The notes: generated by a model from the letters alone, not told the origin. Positions 8,355 to 16,833 are shown, counted from the stretch's first letter. The stretch is DNA of 64,000 nucleotides from CAZTPC01 sp964615565 (GCA_964615565.1 CAZTPC010000001.1:23766-87765); one strand, 5' to 3'. Numbers and translations are program-made.

Positions 8355-9086
8355 TTAGGCCTGGTGTCGCGCCCTGTAAGCTTGTACTAAAGCCTCGGCT
8401 TCTAGGTAGTCAAGCTGGCCGACAACCAATGGGCGACCCTCGCTTTGCAGTATAGGGCTTATGTACACGGCAGGTCGACCTCTTCTGATAGCTTCTTCTC
8501 GGGTGACCTTACCATGAGGTCCCATACCCATGATTATTGTGTTGGCTCGTGCGCGGTTTGCATAGTCGATGATCGATCCTGCGGTCCTGCGAACATTCGC
8601 CATAATTGCTACCTTTGCATAGTCGGCTTCTTGGTGATCGAGTGCGATGCTCGTGATCCCATCGATCCCTTCTACATCTGCACCCATATTTTCGAAGTCG
8701 TGAAAGGAACTAACGGTAACGAGTCCAGATTTTCGAACATGTGCTATAAGGTCTCTAGATCCGGCGGTGAGTGTTTCTGTGTCAATGCCATCAACGTGCG
8801 GCATAACTGCTTCGACCGCCACGAGTTTTTCTTCGGGAGATCCGTCCCACTTTCCATTCTCTGTTGTCGATCTGAGTGTAAACAATACCCCTAAGTGTTC
8901 GGCAACCTTCGCGGCTTGTTCGGCCAAGTACTCTGGGTCTTGCGACGGAAGTAGGTCTCCGCGGAGCTCGGCTGCCTCGGCATAGGCGGCAAAGTCGGCG
9001 ATGGCAGTAATTTGTTCCTCGCTTGAAATAGTGATAATTCGGGCAGTTTGGTCGGCTTTTAGGGCCTCGTGTAATCGGTTAGGCAT
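8355..9086 (-). CDS. aroD: type I 3-dehydroquinate dehydratase
   Basis: Dehydrates 3-dehydroquinate to 3-dehydroshikimate through a Schiff base. Recognised by the type I signature set: ELRGDLL (substrate-binding E and R), FTLRSTTENG, DGIDTE, SSFHDF with the catalytic His, DYAKVAIMA with the Schiff-base Lys, and IIMGMGPHGKVTRE. 243 residues from the chosen start. A longer frame begins at 9107, but TACAAT (9093-9098) ends six bases before the ATG at 9086 and would lie inside that extension. It shares a 61-base divergent promoter region with the permease at 9148. Confidence 0.85.
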   Translation of the reverse strand: MPNRLHEALKADQTARIITISSEEQITAIADFAAYAEAAELRGDLLPSQDPEYLAEQAAKVAEHLGVLFTLRSTTENGKWDGSPEEKLVAVEAVMPHVDGIDTETLTAGSRDLIAHVRKSGLVTVSSFHDFENMGADVEGIDGITSIALDHQEADYAKVAIMANVRRTAGSIIDYANRARANTIIMGMGPHGKVTREEAIRRGRPAVYISPILQSEGRPLVVGQLDYLEAEALVQAYRARHQA

Positions 9087-9147
9087 ACAAGTATTGTACG
9101 CAGTCATTTTTTGGAGACAAGCATAAGCATTGGTATACTGGTGCCAG
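9087..9147. promoter_or_regulatory. divergent leaderless promoters for aroD and the APC permease
   Basis: Minus strand: TTGTCT, 16 bases, then TACAAT (9093-9098) and aroD six bases later. Plus strand: TTGGAG (9111-9116), 17 bases, TATACT (9134-9139), then the permease ATG eight bases later. Both start codons would be at or near the 5' end of their mRNA. Confidence 0.5.
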
Positions 9148-10353
9148 ATGGGGAAAACAAAAAAGTTAAAACGAAGTTTATCACTCCCGATCGTCGCTCT
9201 ATATGGGCTGGGTAATATCCTTGGAGCAGGTATTTACGTGTTGGTTGGTAAGGTCGCGGCCAGTGCTGGTCATTCCACAACACTCGCATTTATTATTGCC
9301 ATGATCGTTGCCGGACTAACGGCATTCTCGTACATGGAGCTCGCCGGCCGTTTTCCGGTTAGCGCTAGTGTGTCAGTGTATCTACACAAAGCCTTTGGCA
9401 AACGTTGGTTATCAGTCTTGATCGGCCTGGCCATGGTTGCTGGCGGTATTGCATCTGCAGCAGCACTGTCCCAAGGTTTTGCCGGATATGTAGAGGCGTT
9501 TGTGACTGTTCCAAAGGCTGTGGCTAGTGTCGCGTTGCTTATCGTCCTAGGGCTGCTAGCCATTAAGGGAGTGGGTGAATCTGCTAAGGTAGCCGGGTTC
9601 TTTACTCTGATTGAGATTACTGGTCTGCTGCTTATTATCTGGGCGGGCCGTCACGTAATTGGCACTGTTACCGTAAATGACGTGGTTGGTATTGATCCAG
9701 CTGTTGGGTTTAGTGGTGTCGCAGCAGGTGCATTCCTAGCGTTTTATGCGTTTATTGGGTTTGAGGACATGGTGAACGTCGCCGAAGAAGCCAAGAACCC
9801 GCGCCGAACCATGCCATTAGCTATTCTCTTTTCACTTATTGCGTCTACTATTCTGTACCTATTAGTCGTGATGGTTTCGACTAAGGTTGTGTCACCATCT
9901 GCGCTTGCTGGTAGTGATGCACCGTTAAGCCTGGTGTACGAGAAGAGTGGGGCAAGCCATGGGATAATCCTATCGGTCATTGGTATTACTGCAGCAGTTA
10001 ACGGTGTAGTTGTACAGATTATTATGGGATCCCGAATCTTGTATGGTCTTGCTAAGCAAGGTTGGCTCAAGGCTGAACTTGCCGAGGTTGATGGCCACAC
10101 CAAAACACCAGTTATTGCCACGTTGGTTGTGGTTGGCTTGATGATTGCCGCGACTCTTCTGCTGCCACTTGTGTCACTTGCCAAGGCCACTAGCTTATTA
10201 ATCCTCAGTATTTTTGCCATGGTCAACGCTGCGCTGTACGTGATCAAAAAGAAACACAAGAAGCACGATGGCTATGTAACGGTACCGCGAGCCATCCCAG
10301 CGCTTGGCGCACTATCTGCCACCGGCTTAGTGTTGTACCAAATAATCCAATAG
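9148..10353 (+). CDS. APC-family amino acid permease
   Basis: Polytopic membrane protein (401 residues, about 12 hydrophobic segments) of the amino acid-polyamine-organocation family. The first helix carries the family signature: ALYGLGNILGAGIYVLVGKVA with the unwound GAGIY, and helix 6 has FYAFIGFEDMVN-type sequence. Likely imports amino acids, which suits an organism expected to depend on external supply. The start at 9148 is preferred to 9130 because TATACT ends eight bases before it and the earlier ATG would be upstream of the expected transcription start. Substrate unknown. Confidence 0.85.
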   Translation: MGKTKKLKRSLSLPIVALYGLGNILGAGIYVLVGKVAASAGHSTTLAFIIAMIVAGLTAFSYMELAGRFPVSASVSVYLHKAFGKRWLSVLIGLAMVAGGIASAAALSQGFAGYVEAFVTVPKAVASVALLIVLGLLAIKGVGESAKVAGFFTLIEITGLLLIIWAGRHVIGTVTVNDVVGIDPAVGFSGVAAGAFLAFYAFIGFEDMVNVAEEAKNPRRTMPLAILFSLIASTILYLLVVMVSTKVVSPSALAGSDAPLSLVYEKSGASHGIILSVIGITAAVNGVVVQIIMGSRILYGLAKQGWLKAELAEVDGHTKTPVIATLVVVGLMIAATLLLPLVSLAKATSLLILSIFAMVNAALYVIKKKHKKHDGYVTVPRAIPALGALSATGLVLYQIIQ

Positions 10354-10394
10354 TTTTACAGGGTTAGCTGTTCGCGACCATTGACGAAAAGCAG

Positions 10395-10575
10395 TATAAT
10401 ATATGCAGGAGTTTTAACACGAACTCTGCCCGCAAGTTAGCATCAAGTGACTATGGCGAGCACCGAAACGGCCCTTGCCCAAATACGCAGTATGCATATA
10501 GAGCGCCCCTGATGTAGCTAAGCAATCGCAGACTAAGGCGATAAGTTACAGCGACCTACAGGAGGCGCTTTTAGA
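10395..10575 (+). promoter_or_regulatory. long structured 5' leader of the lipoprotein gene
   Basis: A TATAAT at 10395-10400 is followed by about 170 bases before the ATG at 10576. Pairings visible: GCA/TGC with GAGTT/AACTC near 10405-10428; GGCGAG (10455-10460) with CTTGCC (10474-10479) enclosing CCG-AAA-CGG; ATCGC (10525-10529) with GCGAT (10538-10542); GTAG (10514-10517) with CTAC (10556-10559); and AGCGCC (10502-10507) with GGCGCT (10564-10569). The last stem covers part of the AGGAGG ribosome site (10560-10565). It resembles a cis-regulatory RNA, but no known riboswitch consensus was recognised. Confidence 0.5.
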
Positions 10576-10881
10576 ATGGAAAAAATTGGTGAACGTGGCC
10601 GCATGATGCCACGAGTATTTGCAGTAGTTGCTTTAGGTCTAAGTGCACTAGCACTCACAGGTTGCCCTGGCGGTCAGACTACCGTGCCTACGACAGAACA
10701 AGTAACCGATAATATGAAGGTGTTTGAATACCCAGATGTACTGGCCGCAAACGGTGAACCTCTACGTTGTGTGCTATATGGCTCACAGAGTGAACACACA
10801 AATGTTTCAAAGTCGTGGTTTGGATTTAGTTGCGACTTTACTGGTGAGGCAACATTCCCTGGCGAAGTTGCCAGCAAGTAA
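10576..10881 (+). CDS. small lipoprotein, unknown function
   Basis: 101 residues with a basic start, a hydrophobic stretch (VFAVVALGLSALAL) and a lipobox LTGC, so it should be lipid-anchored outside the membrane. The mature part is about 70 residues with two further cysteines (RCVLYG and FSCDF) that could form a disulfide. A clear AGGAGG lies 10 bases before the ATG and sits in a predicted stem. A strong terminator follows. A single-gene unit with its own structured leader; function unknown. Confidence 0.7.
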   Translation: MEKIGERGRMMPRVFAVVALGLSALALTGCPGGQTTVPTTEQVTDNMKVFEYPDVLAANGEPLRCVLYGSQSEHTNVSKSWFGFSCDFTGEATFPGEVASK

Positions 10882-10904
10882 CAAGTAGTAGTGGCGAATA
10901 GCGA

Positions 10905-10935
10905 ACGGGCGCCCCAAAGGTGCCCGTTTTGTTCT
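10905..10935 (+). terminator. intrinsic terminator after the lipoprotein gene
   Basis: ACGGGCGCC (10905-10913), loop CCAAA, GGTGCCCGT (10919-10927), then TTTTGTTCTT. Nine base pairs including one G-T. Confidence 0.8.
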
Positions 10936-10992
10936 TCGTTGACATAAGCGGTATACTGTAGTTACTAGGTAAAAATAAAAATACAAAAAAAT

Positions 10993-11304
10993 ATGAGCCT
11001 ACTATCAGATCTAGCTTTAGCCTATGAAACCTTAGCCGATGACCCCATTGATATGGGTATCCATTATGGTAAGTCTATACTCAAGGCCTTATCTGGCGCC
11101 CCAAAACAGGCAGAGGCAAAGCTTCGCAGTAGTCTACCAAAACCAGCAGTTCGCTCAAATATTGCTGTTCGCAGTCGAATGGTTTCTAGGTCTCAGCCCG
11201 TTGCCGAACGCCGAGACTTCTCGGCGGCATACAGTATTCGCCCACGCCAGAGTGAAGTAGTAACCCGACAATCCCAAGAGCGAGCCATGGTCGGCGCCCT
11301 CTAG
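10993..11304 (+). CDS. hypothetical protein, 103 residues
   Basis: Basic protein with a short helical N-terminal part (LLSDLALAYETLADDP) and an Arg/Ser/Gln-rich, probably disordered remainder. No signal peptide, no membrane segment, no known family. A promoter TTGTTC, 17 bases, TATACT near 10930-10958 begins in the tail of the preceding terminator and gives a leader of about 30 A-rich bases. Confidence 0.55.
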   Translation: MSLLSDLALAYETLADDPIDMGIHYGKSILKALSGAPKQAEAKLRSSLPKPAVRSNIAVRSRMVSRSQPVAERRDFSAAYSIRPRQSEVVTRQSQERAMVGAL

Positions 11305-11342
11305 ACTATTGTAAAATACTCTAAAAGTTGTAGAATAATCTC

Positions 11343-11906
11343 ATGATTTTTCGTGGTGAAGGTGATCCATTTATGCTCGTTCCAGAGTCTCTGGATAATG
11401 TACGCGCGCTGGTGGTCCGACCCATGGAAACAGCAATGCAGGGCCTGCAGTATCTTGAACACTTTGGTTTAACCCATGAGCCCGATTGGGCTGCTCGGGT
11501 CCAGAAATCGCAGTGGTTTTGGCCAATGGTCGTAGGTCTTGGGTTCGGAGTGCGGATGTCGCTAGAGTTGCTAGAAGGTAATGCCCCAGACGCAGATATT
11601 AGTGGCGATTTTCGACTCTATGACGAACGCCTGAGCAAGTCAGATGGGTCTCACTTTGCCGGGTATGAACTCGCAGATATTGTGCCCAATGCACACCAGG
11701 TAGCAGGTCGGGTCTTTGACCCAAATGTCTTACGCGCAATCACATTATATGCCTTGCCACAGTTTAACTTTAGGCCAGAACACGAGCGAATGCTGCTAGC
11801 TTCTATGGTGCATGGACATGGTTGGGTACGAGAAGCTTTTGAGTTATGGGAATTTAATCATCCAGTAGAAACTGCAGAAAGAATAGCCACTCTTAATAAC
11901 AGATAA
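11343..11906 (+). CDS. hypothetical protein, 187 residues
   Basis: Soluble protein with several Trp and His residues (MVHGHGWVREAFELWEFNH) and no family I recognise. The start is supported by TTGTAA, 16 bases, TAGAAT (11331-11336) ending six bases before the ATG, which predicts a leaderless message. Neighbours are also unknown or envelope proteins on the same strand, each with its own promoter, so this is not clearly an operon. Confidence 0.6.
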   Translation: MIFRGEGDPFMLVPESLDNVRALVVRPMETAMQGLQYLEHFGLTHEPDWAARVQKSQWFWPMVVGLGFGVRMSLELLEGNAPDADISGDFRLYDERLSKSDGSHFAGYELADIVPNAHQVAGRVFDPNVLRAITLYALPQFNFRPEHERMLLASMVHGHGWVREAFELWEFNHPVETAERIATLNNR

Positions 11907-11964
11907 CTAATAGTGTTGGCAGCCTATCTGGACGTCTTAGGTCGTACTAAAGTACTATAAGCAT

Positions 11965-13770
11965 ATGCCAAATGAAGATTCATCAAGTGAAATCTCGCCA
12001 GACGAAGATCGGCCTAAGGATGGTCTACTAGATGCAGCCGAACATGATAATCCAGTAGAACATCCAACTAAAGAATCAGACGATGTAGACGAGATTAATA
12101 CCGACCATGCCGTAGACGATATTGTCGAGAAAGAAGGCGATGAAGTTCTGGCGGCCGAAGATGCAGAAGTTGCGAAGGCCTTTAGTGATAAGTCGGAATC
12201 GCTTAAAGAAAAAATACAGCGACTCTATCAGCAGTGGTGGGACAACAAAAGATTACGGTATGGTACTTTTGCAGGTCTTGGTGTTTTTGTGTTGCTCACA
12301 GGTCTAGTGCCGCCAAGCCGTTACTTTGTGCTTAATACTGTAGGTGTACGATCAAGAGCTTCGATTGTTGTCATGGATGATTCTACTGATCGTCCGCTCA
12401 AGAACGTAGAGGTTACCCTGGGCAAGCAGCAAGTAAAGACTGACTCTAAAGGTAAGGCAACTTTCTCTAAGGTGCGATTGGGCAGGCAACCGCTAAAGAT
12501 AGAGAAGCGAGCTTTCGCTGCCACTACCAAATCGGTAACAATAGGATGGGGAAGTAACCCGCTCGGCAACTCCGAGATTAAGCCTGTTGGCGCGCAGTAT
12601 ACCTTTTACGCGACTGATTGGTTGAGCGGCAAGGCGGTCACGAGTGCCGAAGCCAGTAGCGGGGAGTTTGATGCCGTGTCCGACAAGGAGGGAAAGATTG
12701 TTCTGACAATCGATGCAAGTGACAATGAAGACCTAGACGTGACATTTCGCTCTAAGGATTACCGAGACGAAGTAGTTAAGCTCGACCTAAGTAATAAAGC
12801 GCAGCTAGACGTAAAGCTGGTTGCTAGGCGCAAAGAAGTATTTATTAGTAAGCGCTCAGGTAAATATGACCTATACAAAATTGATATAGATGGCAAAAAC
12901 GAGCAGCAAGTGCTCGCCGGTACCGGAAATGAAAACGAGAATATCACGCTGGTTTCTCACCCAACAGATGAAGAAGTGGCATTGATTTCCACAAGAGACA
13001 ATGTTCGAAATAAAGACGGCTACCTACTAAGTACCCTAACGGTCATCGATCTTGATGACAATAGCACTGAAAGTGTTGTGCAGTCAGAGGAGATACGAAT
13101 GCTTGGCTGGAGTGGTGATCGATTAGTGTTTGTACAGGTTGCGGCCGGAGCGAGTGCTGGTAATCCAAAGCGGCAACGTCTAGTAAGCTACGATTACAAG
13201 TCAAACGAAAAACTTGAGCTAGCCAGTAGTAATAACTTCAATGACACAACATTAATTGGTAATACTGTTTACTACGCACCAGGCAACCTCTATAACACTA
13301 CAGTGGCAAACCATTTTTACTCACAACGGGTAGACGGTGCGAATAAAACCCCACTATTGGATGGTGAGATCTGGAATATATTTAGAACTTCATATGGTGA
13401 GTTGGTGCTATCAGGTAACGATGCTTGGTACAACTACACTGTTGGCGAATCAAAAGCTACTCGTCGATCTGGCGCGCCTAATAATCTACAAGATCTTGCA
13501 TTTATCAATAGCCCGGATAGCAAGAGCAGCATTTGGGTAGACGAGCGCGATGGCAAGAATACGCTGCTCTTACATAACGTCGAGGATGACCAAGATAAAA
13601 CTTTGAAGGCCCAGGCTGGATTAGTTAGTCCGATTAGGTGGCTTAATGGTAGTACATTGATTTATCGTATTCAGGCACCCAATGAATCAGCTGATTACGC
13701 CATAAGCACTAATGGGGGAGATGCAAAGAAGATTAGAGATGTCACCCGTACCCAAGACATCTGGCGCTAA
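11965..13770 (+). CDS. membrane-anchored protein with carboxypeptidase-regulatory-like and beta-propeller-like domains
   Basis: 601 residues. The first 90 are very acidic and probably cytoplasmic. One membrane helix lies near 99-117. Outside, residues about 130-200 resemble a carboxypeptidase regulatory-like beta-sandwich (RPLKNVEVTL, TDSKGKATFSKVRLG), with a second such unit near 215-285. From about 295 the sequence has WD40/TolB-type blades (GKYDLYKIDIDGKNEQQ, LVSHPTDEEVALIS, RMLGWSGDRLVF). Likely a surface sensor or scaffold; no catalytic motif. TACTAT ends six bases before the ATG. Domain calls are by pattern and need a profile search. Confidence 0.65.
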   Translation: MPNEDSSSEISPDEDRPKDGLLDAAEHDNPVEHPTKESDDVDEINTDHAVDDIVEKEGDEVLAAEDAEVAKAFSDKSESLKEKIQRLYQQWWDNKRLRYGTFAGLGVFVLLTGLVPPSRYFVLNTVGVRSRASIVVMDDSTDRPLKNVEVTLGKQQVKTDSKGKATFSKVRLGRQPLKIEKRAFAATTKSVTIGWGSNPLGNSEIKPVGAQYTFYATDWLSGKAVTSAEASSGEFDAVSDKEGKIVLTIDASDNEDLDVTFRSKDYRDEVVKLDLSNKAQLDVKLVARRKEVFISKRSGKYDLYKIDIDGKNEQQVLAGTGNENENITLVSHPTDEEVALISTRDNVRNKDGYLLSTLTVIDLDDNSTESVVQSEEIRMLGWSGDRLVFVQVAAGASAGNPKRQRLVSYDYKSNEKLELASSNNFNDTTLIGNTVYYAPGNLYNTTVANHFYSQRVDGANKTPLLDGEIWNIFRTSYGELVLSGNDAWYNYTVGESKATRRSGAPNNLQDLAFINSPDSKSSIWVDERDGKNTLLLHNVEDDQDKTLKAQAGLVSPIRWLNGSTLIYRIQAPNESADYAISTNGGDAKKIRDVTRTQDIWR

Positions 13771-13821
13771 AAGTCATCGGAGCTGTACAGCCAACAGCTG
13801 CCTCAGTTATACTTAAGCAAT

Positions 13822-14082
13822 ATGGATAACGATTTTAATCCGTTTGATCTTAGCGCTGCTCCAAAAAAGCCGCTCGAAGAAAAACCAAAAGAACCTGAAG
13901 AGCCAAAACCTACCGTAAAAAGGGTGAGTATGGGTCCTATTTTTCATTCTCGGTTTATCAAGATCGTTGCTTTTATCTTAGGCATAGCCCTTAGTGGGCT
14001 AGTTGGATATGTAGGCATGAATTACTACCTCAACCAAAAACATGCCAAATCCGTTACGGTTACAGTATCAAGAGTCTCGTAA
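13822..14082 (+). CDS. small single-pass membrane protein
   Basis: 86 residues: a Pro/Glu/Lys-rich cytoplasmic head of about 40 residues, one membrane helix (about 48-70) and a short basic outer tail. TATACT (13808-13813) ends eight bases before the ATG. It is followed two bases later by another small membrane protein, so the two are likely translated from one mRNA. No family recognised. Confidence 0.6.
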   Translation: MDNDFNPFDLSAAPKKPLEEKPKEPEEPKPTVKRVSMGPIFHSRFIKIVAFILGIALSGLVGYVGMNYYLNQKHAKSVTVTVSRVS

Positions 14083-14084
14083 CT

Positions 14085-14363
14085 ATGAAGCATTCTCGAA
14101 AGCTTAAGGCCAAGAAGGGGAAATGGTTTGTAAAAATGCGGGGTAGCTACATACCTGGCAGCTGGCAGGGGTGGCTCACGTACGTTCCTTACGTCGTATT
14201 CTTGGGATATATCTTATTGCCATACGCACTGTGGCCGCTAATGTGCACTGCAACAGATCCCTGTACTCCTTTAGCCAACCAGTGGACAGTTGTCTTAGTA
14301 AACCTAGTCGAAATCGGCTTGGCGGTTGGGCTCATGACATGGATAGCCAAAAAGAAGTCCTAA
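14085..14363 (+). CDS. small two-helix membrane protein
   Basis: 92 residues with a strongly basic N-terminus (KHSRKLKAKKGKW), a hydrophobic segment near 32-52, a short outer loop with two cysteines (CTATDPC), a second helix near 65-86, and a KKKS end. The loop cysteines would face outside and could form a disulfide. It starts two bases after the preceding gene's stop. Function unknown. Confidence 0.6.
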   Translation: MKHSRKLKAKKGKWFVKMRGSYIPGSWQGWLTYVPYVVFLGYILLPYALWPLMCTATDPCTPLANQWTVVLVNLVEIGLAVGLMTWIAKKKS

Positions 14364-14380
14364 TCTGCTAGCATTAAGTC

Positions 14381-15190
14381 GTGCAGACAACAGAGTTCAG
14401 TGAAATAGTTTGGGACTTCTACGCCAAGCATGGTCGTGAGTTGCCATGGCGCACCCCAGAAGCAGACGGCACGTTTGATCCTTACAAGATCTTGGTTAGT
14501 GAGTTAATGCTACAACAGACACAGGTTAGTAGAGTTGTGACTAAGTACCATGAGTTCTTGCAGGCTTTCCCGACCATTACTGATCTGGCAAATGCTAGCC
14601 TTGGCGATGTTCTGAGGCAATGGAGCGGCCTTGGGTATAACAGACGCGCGAAGTTTTTATGGCAAGCAGCTGGCAAGATTGCCCAAGATTTCAGCGGTGT
14701 CTTTCCTCGTACGCAAAAGGAGCTAACGAGCTTACCAGGAGTAGGCGTAAACACCGCAGGAGCAATCTGTGCGTATGCCTTTAATCAGCCTGTGGCTTTT
14801 GTTGAAACTAATATTCGCACTGTTTATATACATCACTTTTTTGTAGATCGAACCGATGTGCATGACAATGAGCTTACGCCTGTGATTGAGCAGACAGTAG
14901 ATACCGAGAACCCCCGGGAATGGTACTGGGCATTGATGGACTACGGCAGCCACCTCAAGGCAACACTAGGGAACATATCTAGAAATAGTAAGCATCATAC
15001 AAAACAATCAAAGTTCGAAGGTTCAAAACGACAGGTTAGGGGTGCGGTAATTCGGGCCCTTCGTGACTCAGCAAAGACCATGGCTGAGCTCAAAGCCGTG
15101 GTAGCCGATGACCGGCTTACAGAAGTACTTAGCGATTTAGCTCAAGAAGGGTTGATTGTTATCGATTCAAAGGGTTACCGACTGGCATGA
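14381..15190 (+). CDS. MutY-like A/G-specific adenine glycosylase without iron-sulfur cluster
   Basis: HhH-GPD DNA glycosylase expected to remove adenine opposite 8-oxoguanine. The N-terminal part has LPWR and SELMLQQTQVS with the catalytic Glu at about 41; the helix-hairpin-helix is LPGVGVNTAGAI (118-129). Two oddities: the usual catalytic Asp in VDGN is replaced (VETNIR, Glu at about 142), and the four C-terminal cluster cysteines are absent, replaced by a basic Lys/His/Ser stretch. The C-terminal 8-oxoG-recognition domain is short or missing (269 residues total). GTG start, six bases after TAGCAT. Clusterless MutY proteins are known in some bacteria. Confidence 0.78.
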   Translation: MQTTEFSEIVWDFYAKHGRELPWRTPEADGTFDPYKILVSELMLQQTQVSRVVTKYHEFLQAFPTITDLANASLGDVLRQWSGLGYNRRAKFLWQAAGKIAQDFSGVFPRTQKELTSLPGVGVNTAGAICAYAFNQPVAFVETNIRTVYIHHFFVDRTDVHDNELTPVIEQTVDTENPREWYWALMDYGSHLKATLGNISRNSKHHTKQSKFEGSKRQVRGAVIRALRDSAKTMAELKAVVADDRLTEVLSDLAQEGLIVIDSKGYRLA

Positions 15191-15219
15191 CCCTGTGTTA
15201 GAATAAAGTCATAAGCAAT

Positions 15220-15927
15220 ATGAATTCTGTTAAAAGACTTACAAGTTTAAGTGCGGTTATTGTCCTCGTCGGGGCCGTTTTCTTGGTTACGCCAGTTGCC
15301 TTGGCTGCCGAGCAGAGCACCACTCAAACAACAACCACCACCAAAACTACCGAAAAGCCAGCTGCAAAGATTGCTGATCGCATTGCAAAGTACAAGACCA
15401 AACAAGAAGTTAAGCTGGCAGCTGCCGAAGAACTTAAGCTCAAGGGCGTATGCAAGGCAGCCCAGGTTAAGCTCAAGAAAGTGGATACAGCCACGAGCGA
15501 AGCCAACACAGATCGAACAAAGACGTATGCTGGCATTACCAAACAAATAGACGGTATTATCACAAAACTTAAAGATGCTAGCGTCGACACCAAAGAGCTC
15601 GAAGCTAACCAGAAAGCTCTAAAAGCTCTCATCCAGCAATACAACGACGATTACACGGTATTCAAGACAGACCTAACGGATGTATCAGAATTAGACTGCG
15701 TTACCGATCCGGTCGCTTTCAAATCTGCGCTACTTGTTGCAAGGGAAGACAGATTGACAGTTGTAAAAGACGCTACCGCAATTCGTGAGTACATCACGAC
15801 AATTAAGCAAAGCCTGCTCACCGCTCGAATCTCATTGGCTGCTCGTGCTGATGCAAAAGATACTACCAAGAAAGATGCAACCGACACAACGACTACTACA
15901 ACAGATTCAACCGGAGACCCACAATAA
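15220..15927 (+). CDS. secreted coiled-coil protein with Thr-rich linkers
   Basis: 235 residues. A signal peptide (about 1-29, ending VALAAE) is followed by a Thr/Gln/Lys-rich linker, a helical region rich in Ala, Lys, Leu and Asp (about 48-215), and a Thr/Asp-rich tail. Two cysteines (GVCKAA and DCVTD) flank the helical core. The pattern suggests an extracellular or wall-associated coiled coil. Its TAA overlaps the ATG of the next gene by one base, so the two are translationally coupled. No catalytic motif. Confidence 0.65.
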   Translation: MNSVKRLTSLSAVIVLVGAVFLVTPVALAAEQSTTQTTTTTKTTEKPAAKIADRIAKYKTKQEVKLAAAEELKLKGVCKAAQVKLKKVDTATSEANTDRTKTYAGITKQIDGIITKLKDASVDTKELEANQKALKALIQQYNDDYTVFKTDLTDVSELDCVTDPVAFKSALLVAREDRLTVVKDATAIREYITTIKQSLLTARISLAARADAKDTTKKDATDTTTTTTDSTGDPQ

Positions 15928-16778
15928 TGGATGACGTTCGACCTCCACGTAGGCCAATCACCCCCGGAGCAGACATTGCCGGCGTGCCACCACGCAAGCC
16001 GATGCCACCTATGCGACCACAAACCCCACACGTTGATCCGTCTGCAAGCGAAACTCCTCCACCTGCGCCAGAAACACCTGTTAGCCAGCCAATTAGGGTG
16101 CCAATTGTAGATCACGACAAACCGCCTGCTTTTGAGGCTCCAACTCTAGACGACCTTAAACTAGACGTACCTAGTGATATTGACGCAGTTATCGAAGGCC
16201 GCCCATCACAACCAGAAGACCCTACTCCGCCGCCAGCTGCAGGCCCAGTCGACCCAGAGGTACTTGCCAGCGTCACCGAAGATCTCTCAACTCTAGAACC
16301 CGAAGTAAGTTCTGAGATGCAGAACGAAGAGCCTAAAGATGAGTCATTGGATCTTCCAGCAACAACTGAATCTCCAGTAGCTGAATCTACTCAAGCTCCC
16401 GAACCTACTAGTGCAGGTTCTAGCTTGCTCGCCGAAATCGAAGCTCAAGAAAAATCTGACTCAGAGGGTCGAGTAACTGCTGCTCCAACAACACAGCCAC
16501 CCCGCAAAGGTCGCGGGCCGGCTATTTTGATCGCTGTTATCCTTGCATTAGCACTCATTGTTGGTGCTGGGTATGCATACCTACAGAACAATAAGGAAAC
16601 ACCAAAGACTGTAAAGACTCCTGCGACTACACCCGCCAAGACAGTGACTAAAGACCCAGCAACAGTCGATGATGTCGATGCTGCAGCAAATGAAATTCAG
16701 GCAGCAATCGATAAGATCGATGAGACCAAGCAACTCCAAGAGTCTGATCTAACAGATACCAACCTCGGTATCCAGTAA
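15927..16778 (+). CDS. Pro/Glu-rich single-pass membrane protein
   Basis: 283 residues. The first 190 are Pro, Glu and Asp rich and disordered, including PPRRPITPG and PPRKPMPPMRPQ. One membrane helix lies near 196-214 (ILIAVILALALIVGAGYAYL). A short outer segment is rich in Thr, Lys and Asp. The ATG overlaps the stop of the secreted coiled-coil gene by one base. A surface or cytoskeletal adaptor role is possible but not shown. Confidence 0.6.
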   Translation: MDDVRPPRRPITPGADIAGVPPRKPMPPMRPQTPHVDPSASETPPPAPETPVSQPIRVPIVDHDKPPAFEAPTLDDLKLDVPSDIDAVIEGRPSQPEDPTPPPAAGPVDPEVLASVTEDLSTLEPEVSSEMQNEEPKDESLDLPATTESPVAESTQAPEPTSAGSSLLAEIEAQEKSDSEGRVTAAPTTQPPRKGRGPAILIAVILALALIVGAGYAYLQNNKETPKTVKTPATTPAKTVTKDPATVDDVDAAANEIQAAIDKIDETKQLQESDLTDTNLGIQ

Positions 16779-16791
16779 ATAATAACTTCTA

Positions 16792-16833
16792 AAGAAAAAG
16801 TCTCTGCCTTTGGCCAGTCTAAGACTTTTTCTT
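16792..16833. terminator. possible bidirectional terminator between convergent genes
   Basis: AAGAAAAAGTCT (16792-16803) and AGACTTTTTCTT (16822-16833) are perfectly complementary over 12 bases, with an 18-base loop that itself holds GCC-TTT-GGC. The stem is A/T rich and its right arm lies in the last codons of the mscS-like gene, so efficiency is uncertain. Confidence 0.4.

Noticed and set aside
10395..10575. RNase P RNA, tmRNA or SRP RNA
   Set aside because: None of the core motifs of these RNAs were found, and the segment leads directly into a ribosome site and a lipoprotein gene.
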